Assembly (NCBI GenBank): GCA_031276235.1
Contig: JAISNL010000031.1
Location: forward strand, 1-35,705
Length of the DNA: 35,705 nucleotides
Direction of reading: 5' to 3'
From: Prevotellaceae bacterium
Lineage (GTDB): Bacteria > Bacteroidota > Bacteroidia > Bacteroidales > UBA932
Shown here: positions 27,508 to 35,501 of the stretch, piece after piece
How the letters are laid out: every line of letters starts with the position of its first letter
How positions within the stretch are numbered: the stretch's first letter is position 1
Notes under the pieces: generated by a model
Told to the model about the DNA's origin: nothing
What the model saw: only the letters and a program-made list of their open reading frames with translations
Database searches by the model: none
Position numbers and translations under genes: made by a program

Positions 27508-27949
27508 AACCTACGCATCTTTGTCATAAACCTACGCATCTTTGAGGCAAACCTACGCATCTTTGAGGCAAACCTACGCATCTTTGAGCTAAACCTACGC
27601 ATCTTTAAGCTAAACCTACGCATCTTTGAGCCAAACCTACGCATCTTTAAGCCAAACCTACGCATCTTTGAGCCAAACCTACGCATCTTTGAGCCAAACC
27701 TACGCATCTTTAAGCCAAACCTATACGCACTTTTAAGCCAAACGTACGCACTTTTGAGCCAAACGTACGCACTTTTGAGCCAAACGTACGCACTTTTGAG
27801 CCAAACGTACGCACTTTTGAGCCAAACGTACGCACTTTTAAGCCAAACGTACGCACTTTTGAGCCAAACGTACGCACTTTTGAGCCAAACGTACGCACTT
27901 TTAAGTCAAACGTACGCACTTTTGAGTCAAACGTACGCACTTTTAAGCC
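27508..27949. repeat. Two-block 21-bp tandem array (10 + hybrid + 10 units)
   Basis: Block A (27508-27716) has ten units starting AAACCTACGCATC and ending TTTGAGCC or a near variant; the first is 20 bp. A single 23-bp unit (27717-27739) starts like A and ends like B. Block B (27740-27949) has ten exact 21-bp units starting AAACGTACGCACT and ending TTTGAGCC. Every B unit holds the palindrome CGTACG. Within both blocks the only common variation is GAG versus AAG near the unit end, plus a few C/T changes. Because 21 is a multiple of three, several frames stay open (heptads such as MRRFGSK, VRTFGSK and LLSQTYA), but no start context or domain supports a gene. There are no spacers, so it is not a CRISPR. 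Confidence 0.9.
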
Positions 27950-28170
27950 AAAGCGCTTTTATGTAAGCGATGGCAAAATCATATCTTTGAACGGTTTTTA
28001 AGGTATCATATTATTACAAAGTCGGCGCTTACGGAAATAACTAATCCTGACAGTGAATTGCGTTACCCAAGTCTTTAATAAGATTGAAACAGTTTCTTAT
28101 CTATCAATAATTTTCGTATAAATTTGCAATAAATTTTTATTTGTTTTAGCGTAAAATCAAATTTTTCGTG

Positions 28171-28178
28171 TACTTTTG
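28171..28178 (+). promoter_or_regulatory. -7 element of the thiamine uptake operon
   Basis: TACTTTTG matches TAnnTTTG and lies 14 bp before the TPP riboswitch, placing the transcript start just ahead of the aptamer. No good -33 element was seen. Confidence 0.5.
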
Positions 28179-28191
28179 CACAAAATTAAAT

Positions 28192-28283
28192 AAGGGGTGC
28201 CTTAATATTACGGGCTGAGATTATACCCATTTTACCTGATTCGGATAATGCCGACGTAGGGAATGATAGAAGAGAATCCCCTT
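28192..28283 (+). ncRNA. TPP riboswitch (THI element)
   Basis: The thiamine pyrophosphate aptamer is recognisable from GGGGTGCC at the 5' side, GGGCTGAGATTATACCC (the pyrimidine-sensing arm with CUGAGA), ACCTGATTCGGATAATGCCG, and ACGTAGGGAA. Closing stem P1 forms from AAGGGG (28192-28197) and CCCCTT (28278-28283). The receptor start codon is 29 nt after the aptamer. TPP binding would close P1 and probably block translation; no clear terminator stem is seen between aptamer and gene, so translational control is more likely. Confidence 0.95.
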
Positions 28284-28312
28284 TTCTGTATTAATCATAA
28301 AAAATAGAAAAG

Positions 28313-30553
28313 ATGAAAAAAAATGTTACTGTAATGTTTGTGTTTTGCTCGCTGCTTGCACGGGCATATTCACAGGAAAACGACACTACTCAGGTTTTCG
28401 CGCTGGACGAAATACATGTAATTGCCACACGCGCCGAAAACAGGACTCCAGTTACACATTCGCTGGTAACTAAAAGTCAGATTGAAAGCTCCAACTACGG
28501 ACAGGATGTTCCGTTCATACTTATGCTTATGCCCTCAACGCTTGCAACTTCGGATGCCGGCGCGGGAATAGGTTACACAGGCGTTCGCATTCGCGGCATC
28601 GACCCTACCCGCATCAACGTAACAGCCAACAGTATTCCGCTCAACGATGCCGAAAGCCATTCGCTGTACTGGGTAAATTTGCCCGACTTTGTTTCGTCGC
28701 TTTCCGATATTCAGGTGCAGCGCGGAGCAGGCGCATCCACTAACGGAGCGGGAGCGTTCGGAGCAAGCATAAACATGCGCACCGAATCGATGAGTTACGA
28801 ACCTTACGGACATGTTGCGCTGTCAGCAGGCGCGTACAATACGCATCGCGAAACAGTGAAACTTGGAACAGGTCTTTTGAAAAATCATTTTGCGTTCAGC
28901 GCCCGACTGTCCAATATCGGTTCGGATGGATATATTGACAGAGCATCGTCAAAACTGCGCTCGTATTTTGCTCAGGGCGCATACTACGGCAGCAGCGCAG
29001 TCATCAAGTTTATAACTTTTGGCGGAAAAGAAGAAACATATCACGCATGGGATGGCATAGATGCCGAACAAATGAAAAAAAACCGAAGATACAATCCCTG
29101 CGGCGAAATACAGGATGAAAATGGCAATGTGGAAGGCTTTTATGAAAATCAAATCGACAGTTATATTCAACACAACTATCAATTGCTGTACAGTCAGCGT
29201 TTGAACGACAACTGGAATTTTAACGTAACGCTGCATTACACGCGCGGCGATGGATATTACGAAGAATACAAAAACGCCCGAACGCTTGTTGAATACGGCT
29301 TGCAGCCGTTTACGGTTGATGGCGAAACAGTAAAAAAATCCAATCTCATACGTAAAAAACAAATGTATAATGATTTCTATGGAAGTATTTTTTCGTTGAA
29401 TTATAAAAAGCAGCGATTTTCAGCATCTCTGGGCGGCGGCATCAACAAATATACGGGCGACCACTGGGGAAATGTAATCTGGATAAAAAATTATGTAGGA
29501 AATCTTGATGCAAATCATGAATATTATCGTAACTCTACCGATAAGGCGGATGCCAATATTTTCATAAAAGCAAATTATGAGATACTCAAAAATATTAGTT
29601 TTTATGCAGATGTTCAATATCGCCGCATAAGCCATGAAATACAGGGCGAAAATGATAACTGGGACTGGATAAACGAAAAAATGCAGGGCTTGAATGTTGA
29701 CAATATTTATAACTTTTTCAATCCCAAATCAGGTTTTCATTATCAGATAAACGACAAAAACGACGCTTATATTTCGTTTGCCGTTGCCAATAAAGAACCT
29801 ACGAGAAACAATTTTACGGATGCAAAATTTGATGCTGTACCTAAATCGGAACAGCTTTTGGATTATGAACTTGGTTACAATTTTCGCAGCAGCGCAATTC
29901 ATTTCGGAGCAACTCTGTATTACATGAATTATAAAAATCAGCTTGTGCTTACAGGCGAAACAAACGATATTGGCGAGGCGCTTACAGATAACGTTGCCAA
30001 AAGTTACCGTGCGGGAATAGAACTTATGTTTGGAATAAAACTTACAGACTGGCTGCATTGGAATGTTAACACAACTTTCAGCCAAAACAGAATTAAAGAT
30101 TATACCGAATATCTTGACGATTATGACGAAGACTGGAATGCGCTTTATTCGCAAACGCCAAATTACATGCCGTCAACCAGCATAGCATATTCTCCGTCTG
30201 TAATTGCCAATTCGCTTGTGTCGGTCAGGTTAGGAAATTTCAACGCTGCATTGCAGTCTGTTTACGCAGGCAAGCAATATGTTACAAATTCAAAACAGGA
30301 TGATTTGAAACTTGACGCATATTTTATCAACAATTTGAGAATAGATTACGCTTTGCAAACAAAATCGTCAGGCAGATATACTTTGGGGCTTGCAATCAAC
30401 AATATTTTCAATAAAAAATACAGCAGCAACGGCTGGGGAAGCAGTTCATACATTAAAGATGCAGACGGAAAGGTTTTGTATCGCTCCAACTATATGGGAT
30501 ATTATCCGCAGGCTACATGCAATTTTATGATAAACCTGTCGATGCAATTTTAA
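28313..30553 (+). CDS. TonB-dependent receptor under TPP riboswitch, probable thiamine uptake
   Basis: Outer-membrane active transporter of 746 residues. Signal peptide 1-20 (LLARAYSQ), TonB box LDEIHVIATRAE (31-42), a plug with RIRGIDPTRINVTANSIPLN and VQRGAGASTNGAGAFGASIN, then a beta-barrel ending in NLSMQF with terminal aromatic. It lacks the carboxypeptidase-like N-terminal domain of the SusC proteins, so it is a classical vitamin/siderophore-type receptor. The TPP riboswitch directly upstream and a PnuT-like permease 12 bp downstream indicate thiamine or a thiamine precursor as the ligand, as in the thiamine-regulated receptors predicted for Bacteroidetes. Confidence 0.93.
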   Translation: MKKNVTVMFVFCSLLARAYSQENDTTQVFALDEIHVIATRAENRTPVTHSLVTKSQIESSNYGQDVPFILMLMPSTLATSDAGAGIGYTGVRIRGIDPTRINVTANSIPLNDAESHSLYWVNLPDFVSSLSDIQVQRGAGASTNGAGAFGASINMRTESMSYEPYGHVALSAGAYNTHRETVKLGTGLLKNHFAFSARLSNIGSDGYIDRASSKLRSYFAQGAYYGSSAVIKFITFGGKEETYHAWDGIDAEQMKKNRRYNPCGEIQDENGNVEGFYENQIDSYIQHNYQLLYSQRLNDNWNFNVTLHYTRGDGYYEEYKNARTLVEYGLQPFTVDGETVKKSNLIRKKQMYNDFYGSIFSLNYKKQRFSASLGGGINKYTGDHWGNVIWIKNYVGNLDANHEYYRNSTDKADANIFIKANYEILKNISFYADVQYRRISHEIQGENDNWDWINEKMQGLNVDNIYNFFNPKSGFHYQINDKNDAYISFAVANKEPTRNNFTDAKFDAVPKSEQLLDYELGYNFRSSAIHFGATLYYMNYKNQLVLTGETNDIGEALTDNVAKSYRAGIELMFGIKLTDWLHWNVNTTFSQNRIKDYTEYLDDYDEDWNALYSQTPNYMPSTSIAYSPSVIANSLVSVRLGNFNAALQSVYAGKQYVTNSKQDDLKLDAYFINNLRIDYALQTKSSGRYTLGLAINNIFNKKYSSNGWGSSSYIKDADGKVLYRSNYMGYYPQATCNFMINLSMQF

Positions 30554-30565
30554 TGGAATACTGTA

Positions 30566-31147
30566 ATGGAACTTAAAACCATACTTCAAATAGCAGGCGT
30601 AACGCTGGGTTTGCTGTATCTGTATTTTGAATACAAGGCAAACATTTATTTGTGGGTTATAGGAATGATTATGCCCGCAGTTCACGGATTTCTGTATTTC
30701 AAACAAGGATTATACGCCGATATGGGAATGAATGTTTATTACATTCTTGCCGGAATTTACGGATGGACTGTGTGGAACAACCGCAAACCTGCAAACAAAA
30801 AAACGTACAGCATAAGCAGAACGCCAGTGCGCAATTACCTGTATCTTGGTTTGATATTTGTGATTATCGACTTGTTTATAACATATATTTTGATTGCATA
30901 CACCGACAGCAAAGTGCCTTATGCCGATGCGTTTACAACATCGCTCAGCGTTATTGCAATGTGGATGCTTTCGCGCAAATATGTTGAGCAGTGGCTTGTA
31001 TGGCTTGTGGTGGACGTTGTTACATGCTGGCTGTATATTTATAAGGATATTCCAATCACGGCGTCGCTTTATATGCTGTATTCATGTTTGGCTGTTGCCG
31101 GCTATTTGCGCTGGCTGAAGATGATGAAAGCGAGCGATAATGCTTAG
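30566..31147 (+). CDS. pnuT: PnuT-like thiamine permease (PnuC family)
   Basis: A 193-residue inner-membrane protein with about seven hydrophobic segments, homologous to the nicotinamide riboside transporter PnuC. Family marks include the first-helix FEYKANIYLWVIGM, MNVYYILAGIYGWTVWNNR (55-73, the Trp-rich substrate motif) and WLVVDVVTCWLYIYKDI (146-162). Co-transcription with the TPP-controlled receptor, 12 bp apart, points to thiamine rather than nicotinamide riboside. A thiamine pyrophosphokinase gene, a frequent third member, is not present in the window. Confidence 0.88.
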   Translation: MELKTILQIAGVTLGLLYLYFEYKANIYLWVIGMIMPAVHGFLYFKQGLYADMGMNVYYILAGIYGWTVWNNRKPANKKTYSISRTPVRNYLYLGLIFVIIDLFITYILIAYTDSKVPYADAFTTSLSVIAMWMLSRKYVEQWLVWLVVDVVTCWLYIYKDIPITASLYMLYSCLAVAGYLRWLKMMKASDNA

Positions 31148-31191
31148 CGATAAAAAATAAATAAGGTATAACAAAAGAAAATCTCATTTTG

Positions 31192-31353
31192 ACCTAATTT
31201 TCCCTGCAAAACAAGCATAATAGCCACAGTAAACCAATAATGACTACCTTATTACCTCATTATTCTTGCTTCCCGATTAATGAGGTAATTGTATGTTATT
31301 TTTCTATGCTACTGATGTTGTTTTGTGGTTTTTGAATTAGGTGAAAATTAGGT
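31192..31353. repeat. Nested inverted repeats after pnuT
   Basis: Outer 11-bp arms ACCTAATTTTC (31192-31202) and GAAAATTAGGT (31343-31353) enclose a 140-bp segment that holds inner 12-bp arms ATTACCTCATTA (31251-31262) and TAATGAGGTAAT (31278-31289) with a 15-nt loop. The inner hairpin could end the thiamine operon. The outer arms make the whole resemble a small non-coding mobile element or a structured RNA. No coding region lies inside. Confidence 0.5.
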
Positions 31354-31423
31354 TTTATCATCGCTTGGCAACATTAGGAACTTTTATATTCTATTAATTT
31401 TTCATCCCTTAATACTTTACAGA

Positions 31424-31759
31424 AGGCTGCAGGAAGGTTTTATACAGTGTAAAAAGATTGCCGCAGGTCTGCAGGAAGGTTTTATACTGTGTAGAAAGGT
31501 TGCCGCAGGGCTGCAGGAAGGTTTTATACAGTGTAAAAAGGTTGCCGCAGGCGTGCAGGAAGGTTTTAAACAGTGTAAAAAGATTGCCGCAGGTCTGCAG
31601 GAAGGTTTTAAACAGTGTAAAAAGGTTGCCGCAGGTCTGCAGGAAGGTTTTAAACAGTGTAGAAGGGTTGCCGCAGGGCTGCAGGAAGGTTTTATACAGT
31701 GTAAAAAGGTTGCCGCAGGGCTGCAGGAAAGTTTTATACAGTGTAGAAAGGTTGCCGCA
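31424..31759. repeat. 42-bp tandem array, eight units
   Basis: Eight contiguous 42-bp units, each with CTGCAGGAAGGTTTTA near the start and GGTTGCCGCA or GATTGCCGCA at the end. Variation is limited to a few sites (TATAC/AAAC, AAAAAG/GAAAGG, GGTC/GGGC/GGCG). The array ends at 31759, 81 bp before the stop of the convergent SGNH hydrolase gene. 42 bp equals 14 codons, so open frames run through it on both strands (for example KVAAGLQEGFKQC), but none has gene-like flanks. It is unrelated in sequence to the 21-bp and 41-bp arrays. Confidence 0.9.
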
Positions 31760-31839
31760 GGCAATATTTGTAATAGAATAAAAGGCAGCATTGCAGTCAG
31801 AATATTTGTACGCTTTATATATTGTATGCCGATAAAATA

Positions 31840-32538
31840 TCAGGCTGGTACGAAAGGAGAGATTAAATTTCTTTTACTGATATTCAAAAAAGTTTCTGTT
31901 ATTACATTTTGCCCTTTTGAATTTGGATGTGTGCCATCTTCACACAATAAATCATCTATTCTAAAATACTGTAAAAAAGCGCTGCGTATATCAACTATAA
32001 GAGTATTTGTTTTATATGCAATATATTCTATTGCACGAGAGTATTTTTCCTGCCATCGGTAAATAGTGTTCACAGTTCCTAACCACTTTAATATATTATC
32101 TTTGTTGAGACCGTTACAGAACCAGTCAAAAAACCATTGGGGTTCAAGCGGCGGCAATGTAGCAACTATTGGTTCAATGCACTTTTCTTTCAGTAAATTT
32201 ATCATTTTTAAATAAATATCAATAAATGTCGCAAGTGGTGTTTTTGGGATATGTTTATCATAGGGACGTTCTGCGATTTCTTTCCAGTTAAAATCACAAT
32301 CATTACCGCCATATTCTAATACGGCAATATCAAAAGACATTTTTCCCAGTCTGCGTTGCAACATCATATTGCCTTTATTTATTGTGCAGCCAAACACAGA
32401 AAAGTTGTCAACCGAGACTAAATGTTTATGCTCAATTTGATCAATATCAATACAGTTATTAACAATATATTTTTTTGTACAGGAATCCAGTTGAATGCCA
32501 CGTAATATGGAATCCCCAAAAACAGCTGCTTTTTTCAT
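31840..32538 (-). CDS. SGNH/GDSL-family hydrolase
   Basis: A 232-residue probable esterase or lipase-like hydrolase without signal peptide, so cytosolic. The four blocks are visible: FGDSILRG (7-14, nucleophile Ser10), VFGCTINKG (48-56, oxyanion Gly50), YGGNDCD (76-82, Asn79) and DGTHPNSKGQ (201-210, Asp201 and His204). Substrate is unknown. It stands alone between the 42-bp array and the nitroreductase gene; no operon partner is close. The family assignment rests on the motifs and is firm. Confidence 0.9.
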   Translation of the reverse strand: MKKAAVFGDSILRGIQLDSCTKKYIVNNCIDIDQIEHKHLVSVDNFSVFGCTINKGNMMLQRRLGKMSFDIAVLEYGGNDCDFNWKEIAERPYDKHIPKTPLATFIDIYLKMINLLKEKCIEPIVATLPPLEPQWFFDWFCNGLNKDNILKWLGTVNTIYRWQEKYSRAIEYIAYKTNTLIVDIRSAFLQYFRIDDLLCEDGTHPNSKGQNVITETFLNISKRNLISPFVPA

Positions 32539-32589
32539 TATTTTAAATCTTTATATGTTTGGAAGCATGCAATATACTCAATTGCATTT

Positions 32590-32611
32590 GCGCCACCAAG
32601 TATGGCGGCGC
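32590..32611 (-). terminator. GC-rich hairpin between nitroreductase and SGNH genes
   Basis: GCGCCACC (32590-32597) and GGCGGCGC (32604-32611) form an 8-bp stem on the minus strand with one G-U wobble and a 6-nt loop, 84 bp after the nitroreductase stop. There is no T run, so termination is likely but not certain. Confidence 0.45.
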
Positions 32612-32695
32612 TTGCTACTCTTACACAGATCCGTTTTTTATACTTCATAAGGTTACTGATATATGCAAAAATCGAACTGCCGTTTTCTCAAAATA

Positions 32696-33331
32696 TCAAC
32701 GTGCATAACCTACGGGATTGTTAATCATCGGAATTTGCGTTTCGGTAAGTTTCAGAACTTTTTTAAGTTCATCTTTGTTCATGTAAACTCGCGGCACGGT
32801 AACAAAACCGCAGCCCGAAGCAAAAAGCATAATATTTTGCGAAACAATGCCTGCATCCAGCGCTCCCCACTGCTTTTGAGTTTCGAAATCCAAACCTTTA
32901 AAACGCGATATGTCGGATACAATGAGCAAAGAAACAGGCGCATCCATTACCGAAACCTGTCTGTCGGCAATCAATCCGCGATAATCTCCTTCGGCAACAG
33001 GCTTTAATTCATGGTTTTTGGCATCGTAAAGATAAGCGCCTTCTTCCATAATTGCGTACACATCAATATCCTGATCGTTGCGTGCGGTAGCCGCCGTTCG
33101 CCGTCCATCAGAACGATTTACTCCATTAGCCGCCCATAACAGATCTGACAAATCCTGCAAATTCAGTTTATCGGTAGAAAATTCACGCGTAGAATGGCGG
33201 TCATTCAGCGCTTTCATCACAGTTGTTCCTCTGTCTTTATTCGGCTCGTTAAGTTTTATCGGCGTTAAATTTTGCGCGCCTGCAATTGCTGTCATGAACA
33301 GCATTGTAACAATAATTGATATTTTTTTCAT
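32696..33331 (-). CDS. Exported nitroreductase-family flavoprotein
   Basis: A 211-residue FMN-dependent oxidoreductase fold. I start at 33331 because MKKISIIVTM to AIAGAQ is a clear Sec signal peptide (about 1-20), not at 33415. RHSTREFSTDKLNLQDLSDL (45-64) is the family's N-terminal FMN-phosphate motif (Arg45, Ser47, Arg49), WAANGVNRSDGRRTAATARN (66-85) is the usual helix plus flavin loop, and FASGCGFVTVPR marks the C-terminal half. Bacteroidota carry several such exported nitroreductase-like proteins whose reaction is unknown. It is monocistronic and divergent from the thioesterase gene. Confidence 0.88.
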   Translation of the reverse strand: MKKISIIVTMLFMTAIAGAQNLTPIKLNEPNKDRGTTVMKALNDRHSTREFSTDKLNLQDLSDLLWAANGVNRSDGRRTAATARNDQDIDVYAIMEEGAYLYDAKNHELKPVAEGDYRGLIADRQVSVMDAPVSLLIVSDISRFKGLDFETQKQWGALDAGIVSQNIMLFASGCGFVTVPRVYMNKDELKKVLKLTETQIPMINNPVGYAR

Positions 33332-33363
33332 GTCTTTGAAATTAATTTGTTTATAATTATGCG

Positions 33364-33371
33364 CAAAGATA
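33364..33371 (-). promoter_or_regulatory. -7 element of the nitroreductase gene
   Basis: TATCTTTG on the minus strand matches TAnnTTTG, 32 bp upstream of the chosen start at 33331. This supports that start, since the alternative at 33415 would lie upstream of the promoter. Confidence 0.5.
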
Positions 33372-33541
33372 AAATAATTTTTGTTAATTTTTATGGGCAA
33401 TGAAAAATAATGCAAAAAATATTTTCGTCAACTGACGGAAACTTTAATTTATCAACAGTCAAATAATCATATTTTGATGTTTCGCAGTTTGTACAATTAA
33501 GAAAAATATCGGCGTTAATGCTTTATTAATCTCAAATTTAT

Positions 33542-33549
33542 TAATTTTG
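33542..33549 (+). promoter_or_regulatory. -7 element of the thioesterase gene
   Basis: TAATTTTG matches TAnnTTTG, 23 bp upstream of the start at 33573. No clear -33 element was seen. Confidence 0.45.
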
Positions 33550-33572
33550 CACGATAAGATTAAAATTGATTT

Positions 33573-33977
33573 ATGTATTCATTTAATTCAAAACTGCGTG
33601 TAAGATATTATGAAACAGATAAAATGGGAATAGTTCATCATTCAAACTATGTGCGTTATTACGAATATGCGCGTATGGAAATGATGATGAATCTTGGACT
33701 GTCATACGGAACAATGGAAAAGGAAGGCGTAATGATGCCTGTAATTTCGGTATCAAGCAGATATATTAAGCCTGCTTACTACGAAGATGAACTTGTAGTG
33801 CGAGTAATATTAAATGACTTGCCTACTGCGAAAATATGTTTTTGCTACGAAATATTCAATCAGCATGGAGATTTGATAAATAAGGGCGAAACAGTTTTGT
33901 CGTTTACAAATATTGCAACCGGTCGTCCCTGCCGTCCACCGCAACGTTTGACAGACATACTCAAAAAAGTGATATAA
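33573..33977 (+). CDS. Acyl-CoA thioesterase, YbgC/FadM type (hotdog fold)
   Basis: A 134-residue single-domain 4-hydroxybenzoyl-CoA-thioesterase-like enzyme that hydrolyses acyl-CoA or acyl-ACP thioesters in the cytosol. The signature RVRYYETDKMGIVHHSNYVR (9-28) contains the catalytic Asp16, and YYEYARMEMM leads into the central hotdog helix. Length is normal. The cardiolipin synthase gene follows 54 bp later on the same strand, which may tie it to membrane lipid turnover. The acyl substrate cannot be read from sequence. Confidence 0.9.
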   Translation: MYSFNSKLRVRYYETDKMGIVHHSNYVRYYEYARMEMMMNLGLSYGTMEKEGVMMPVISVSSRYIKPAYYEDELVVRVILNDLPTAKICFCYEIFNQHGDLINKGETVLSFTNIATGRPCRPPQRLTDILKKVI

Positions 33978-33979
33978 TG

Positions 33980-34003
33980 AACATTAATAAAAAAATTAAT
34001 GTT
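33980..34003 (+). terminator. AT-rich hairpin between thioesterase and cardiolipin synthase genes
   Basis: Perfect 9-bp arms AACATTAAT (33980-33988) and ATTAATGTT (33995-34003) enclose an A6 loop, 2 bp after the thioesterase stop. No T run follows, so it may be a weak terminator or attenuator. Confidence 0.3.
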
Positions 34004-34031
34004 GACATTAAATATTAAATATTAAATCGAA

Positions 34032-35501
34032 ATGATTATTCCTGCATTTGACAATATAATCTCTGTTTTGCTGGCAATATACCCGCTAATTGCATTTTGC
34101 GTTGCCGTGTATATAATTTACAAACACAAAGATTCGGTAAAAACAATATCATGGCTGATATTATTGTTTATGCTGCCTCTTGTGGGATTAATACTCTTCT
34201 TTTTTTTCGGACAAAATTATCGAAAGAAAAAACTGTTCGGGCGCAAAGCCTTGCACGATATTAAATTTATTGACAACATCAGTTCGCGTCAGGCAGGATT
34301 ACTGAAACGCAACAAACTTTTTGATTCCAGATCGGAACTGAATAATTATAAAAATACAATAGCATTATTGCTTAACAACAGTAAATCAATATTGACAGAA
34401 TACAACAGCGTGAAATTGTATTATGATGGAGCAAGTATGATATCGGCGCTGAAACAGGCTTTGCTTGATGCAAAAAATTCAATACATTTTCAATTTTATA
34501 TTATTGAACGTGGAAAAGTTTATAACGAAATTCGCGATATATTAATAAAAAAGGCAAAAGAAGGAGTCGCCGTCCGCATAATATACGACGATTTTGGAAG
34601 CTGGGCGCTGAAAAAGAAAGATGTAAAAACATTTAAAAAAAACGGCATAGAAATTTTTGCCTTCAGCAAAGTTCGTTTTCATCAACTCACAAGCAAAAGC
34701 AATTTTCGCAATCACCGCAAAATTGTTGTTATTGATGGCAAAACAGGCTTCGCAGGCGGAATGAATATTGCCGATCGCTACGTTTACGGAAACGAATATT
34801 TTCAGTGGTGGCGCGATACTCACATGCGCATACGCGGCGAAGCGGTGAACGTGCTTCAGATGATTTTTCTTGTTGACTGGTTTTTTGTTAGCAAGCAACA
34901 AATTTTTATTGATCACGAACGCTATTTTCCTAAATCAGTAATTGACGAAAAATGCAATATCCAAATAGCGGCATCCGGTCCAGACAGCGACTGGGCAAGT
35001 ATCATGCAAACATATTTTTATGCAATATCATCGGCAAAGAAAAATATATATATAACATCGCCATATTTTATGCCTACCGAAAGCGTATTGACCGCCATAA
35101 AAGTTGCCGCTCTCAGCGGAGTTGATGTACGTATTATTTTACCCGGAAAATCGGATTCCAAAATCGTATATTGGGCAACGCTTGCCTATATTCAAGATTT
35201 GCTTGAAGCAGGCGTGAAAGTATATCTTTACAGCAAACGTGCATTCAATCACGCAAAAACAATCAGCATAGATGGTGAATTTTCCTCAATAGGTTCAGTA
35301 AATATGGACACGCGCAGTTTTGAATATAATTTTGAACTGACGGCTATTGTGTATGATAAAGCAATAGCATCAAGTCTCGAAAATCAATTTAGATACGACT
35401 GCAGCAAAAGTTCGCAGGTAACGTTGCGAATGTGGAATCGCCGTTCCATTCTGAAAAATCTTTCGTGCAGCATAGCGCGTTTGTTTTCGCCGCTTTTGTA
35501 A
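34032..35501 (+). CDS. cls: Cardiolipin synthase (phospholipase D family)
   Basis: Joins two phosphatidylglycerol molecules into cardiolipin and glycerol at the inner membrane. The 489 residues fit the family. Two N-terminal transmembrane helices (about 9-30 and 38-60) form the PLDc_N anchor. The two HKD motifs are NHRKIVVIDG (227-236; His228, Lys230, Asp235) followed by GFAGGMNIADRY, and NHAKTISIDG (406-415; His407, Lys409, Asp414) followed by SSIGSVNMDTRSF. Both are intact. It may share a transcript with the thioesterase, with a weak hairpin between. The 200 bases after it hold no gene. Confidence 0.95.
   Translation: MIIPAFDNIISVLLAIYPLIAFCVAVYIIYKHKDSVKTISWLILLFMLPLVGLILFFFFGQNYRKKKLFGRKALHDIKFIDNISSRQAGLLKRNKLFDSRSELNNYKNTIALLLNNSKSILTEYNSVKLYYDGASMISALKQALLDAKNSIHFQFYIIERGKVYNEIRDILIKKAKEGVAVRIIYDDFGSWALKKKDVKTFKKNGIEIFAFSKVRFHQLTSKSNFRNHRKIVVIDGKTGFAGGMNIADRYVYGNEYFQWWRDTHMRIRGEAVNVLQMIFLVDWFFVSKQQIFIDHERYFPKSVIDEKCNIQIAASGPDSDWASIMQTYFYAISSAKKNIYITSPYFMPTESVLTAIKVAALSGVDVRIILPGKSDSKIVYWATLAYIQDLLEAGVKVYLYSKRAFNHAKTISIDGEFSSIGSVNMDTRSFEYNFELTAIVYDKAIASSLENQFRYDCSKSSQVTLRMWNRRSILKNLSCSIARLFSPLL

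Noticed and set aside
27456-27940. Open frames of 83 and 76 codons (MRRFGSK and VRTFGSK heptads), and a 70-codon frame on the other strand
   Set aside because: They arise because the 21-bp period is a multiple of three; both strands are equally open, there is no promoter or ribosome site, and one frame starts inside the CEERSD repeat.
27508-27949. CRISPR array
   Set aside because: Units are contiguous with no unique spacers, and no cas genes are near. The same applies to the 41-bp and 42-bp arrays.
31417-32062. Repeat proteins encoded by the 42-bp array on both strands
   Set aside because: Several frames are open at once because 42 is a multiple of three. The plus-strand frame runs into the antisense of the SGNH hydrolase, and the minus frame has no gene-like flank.
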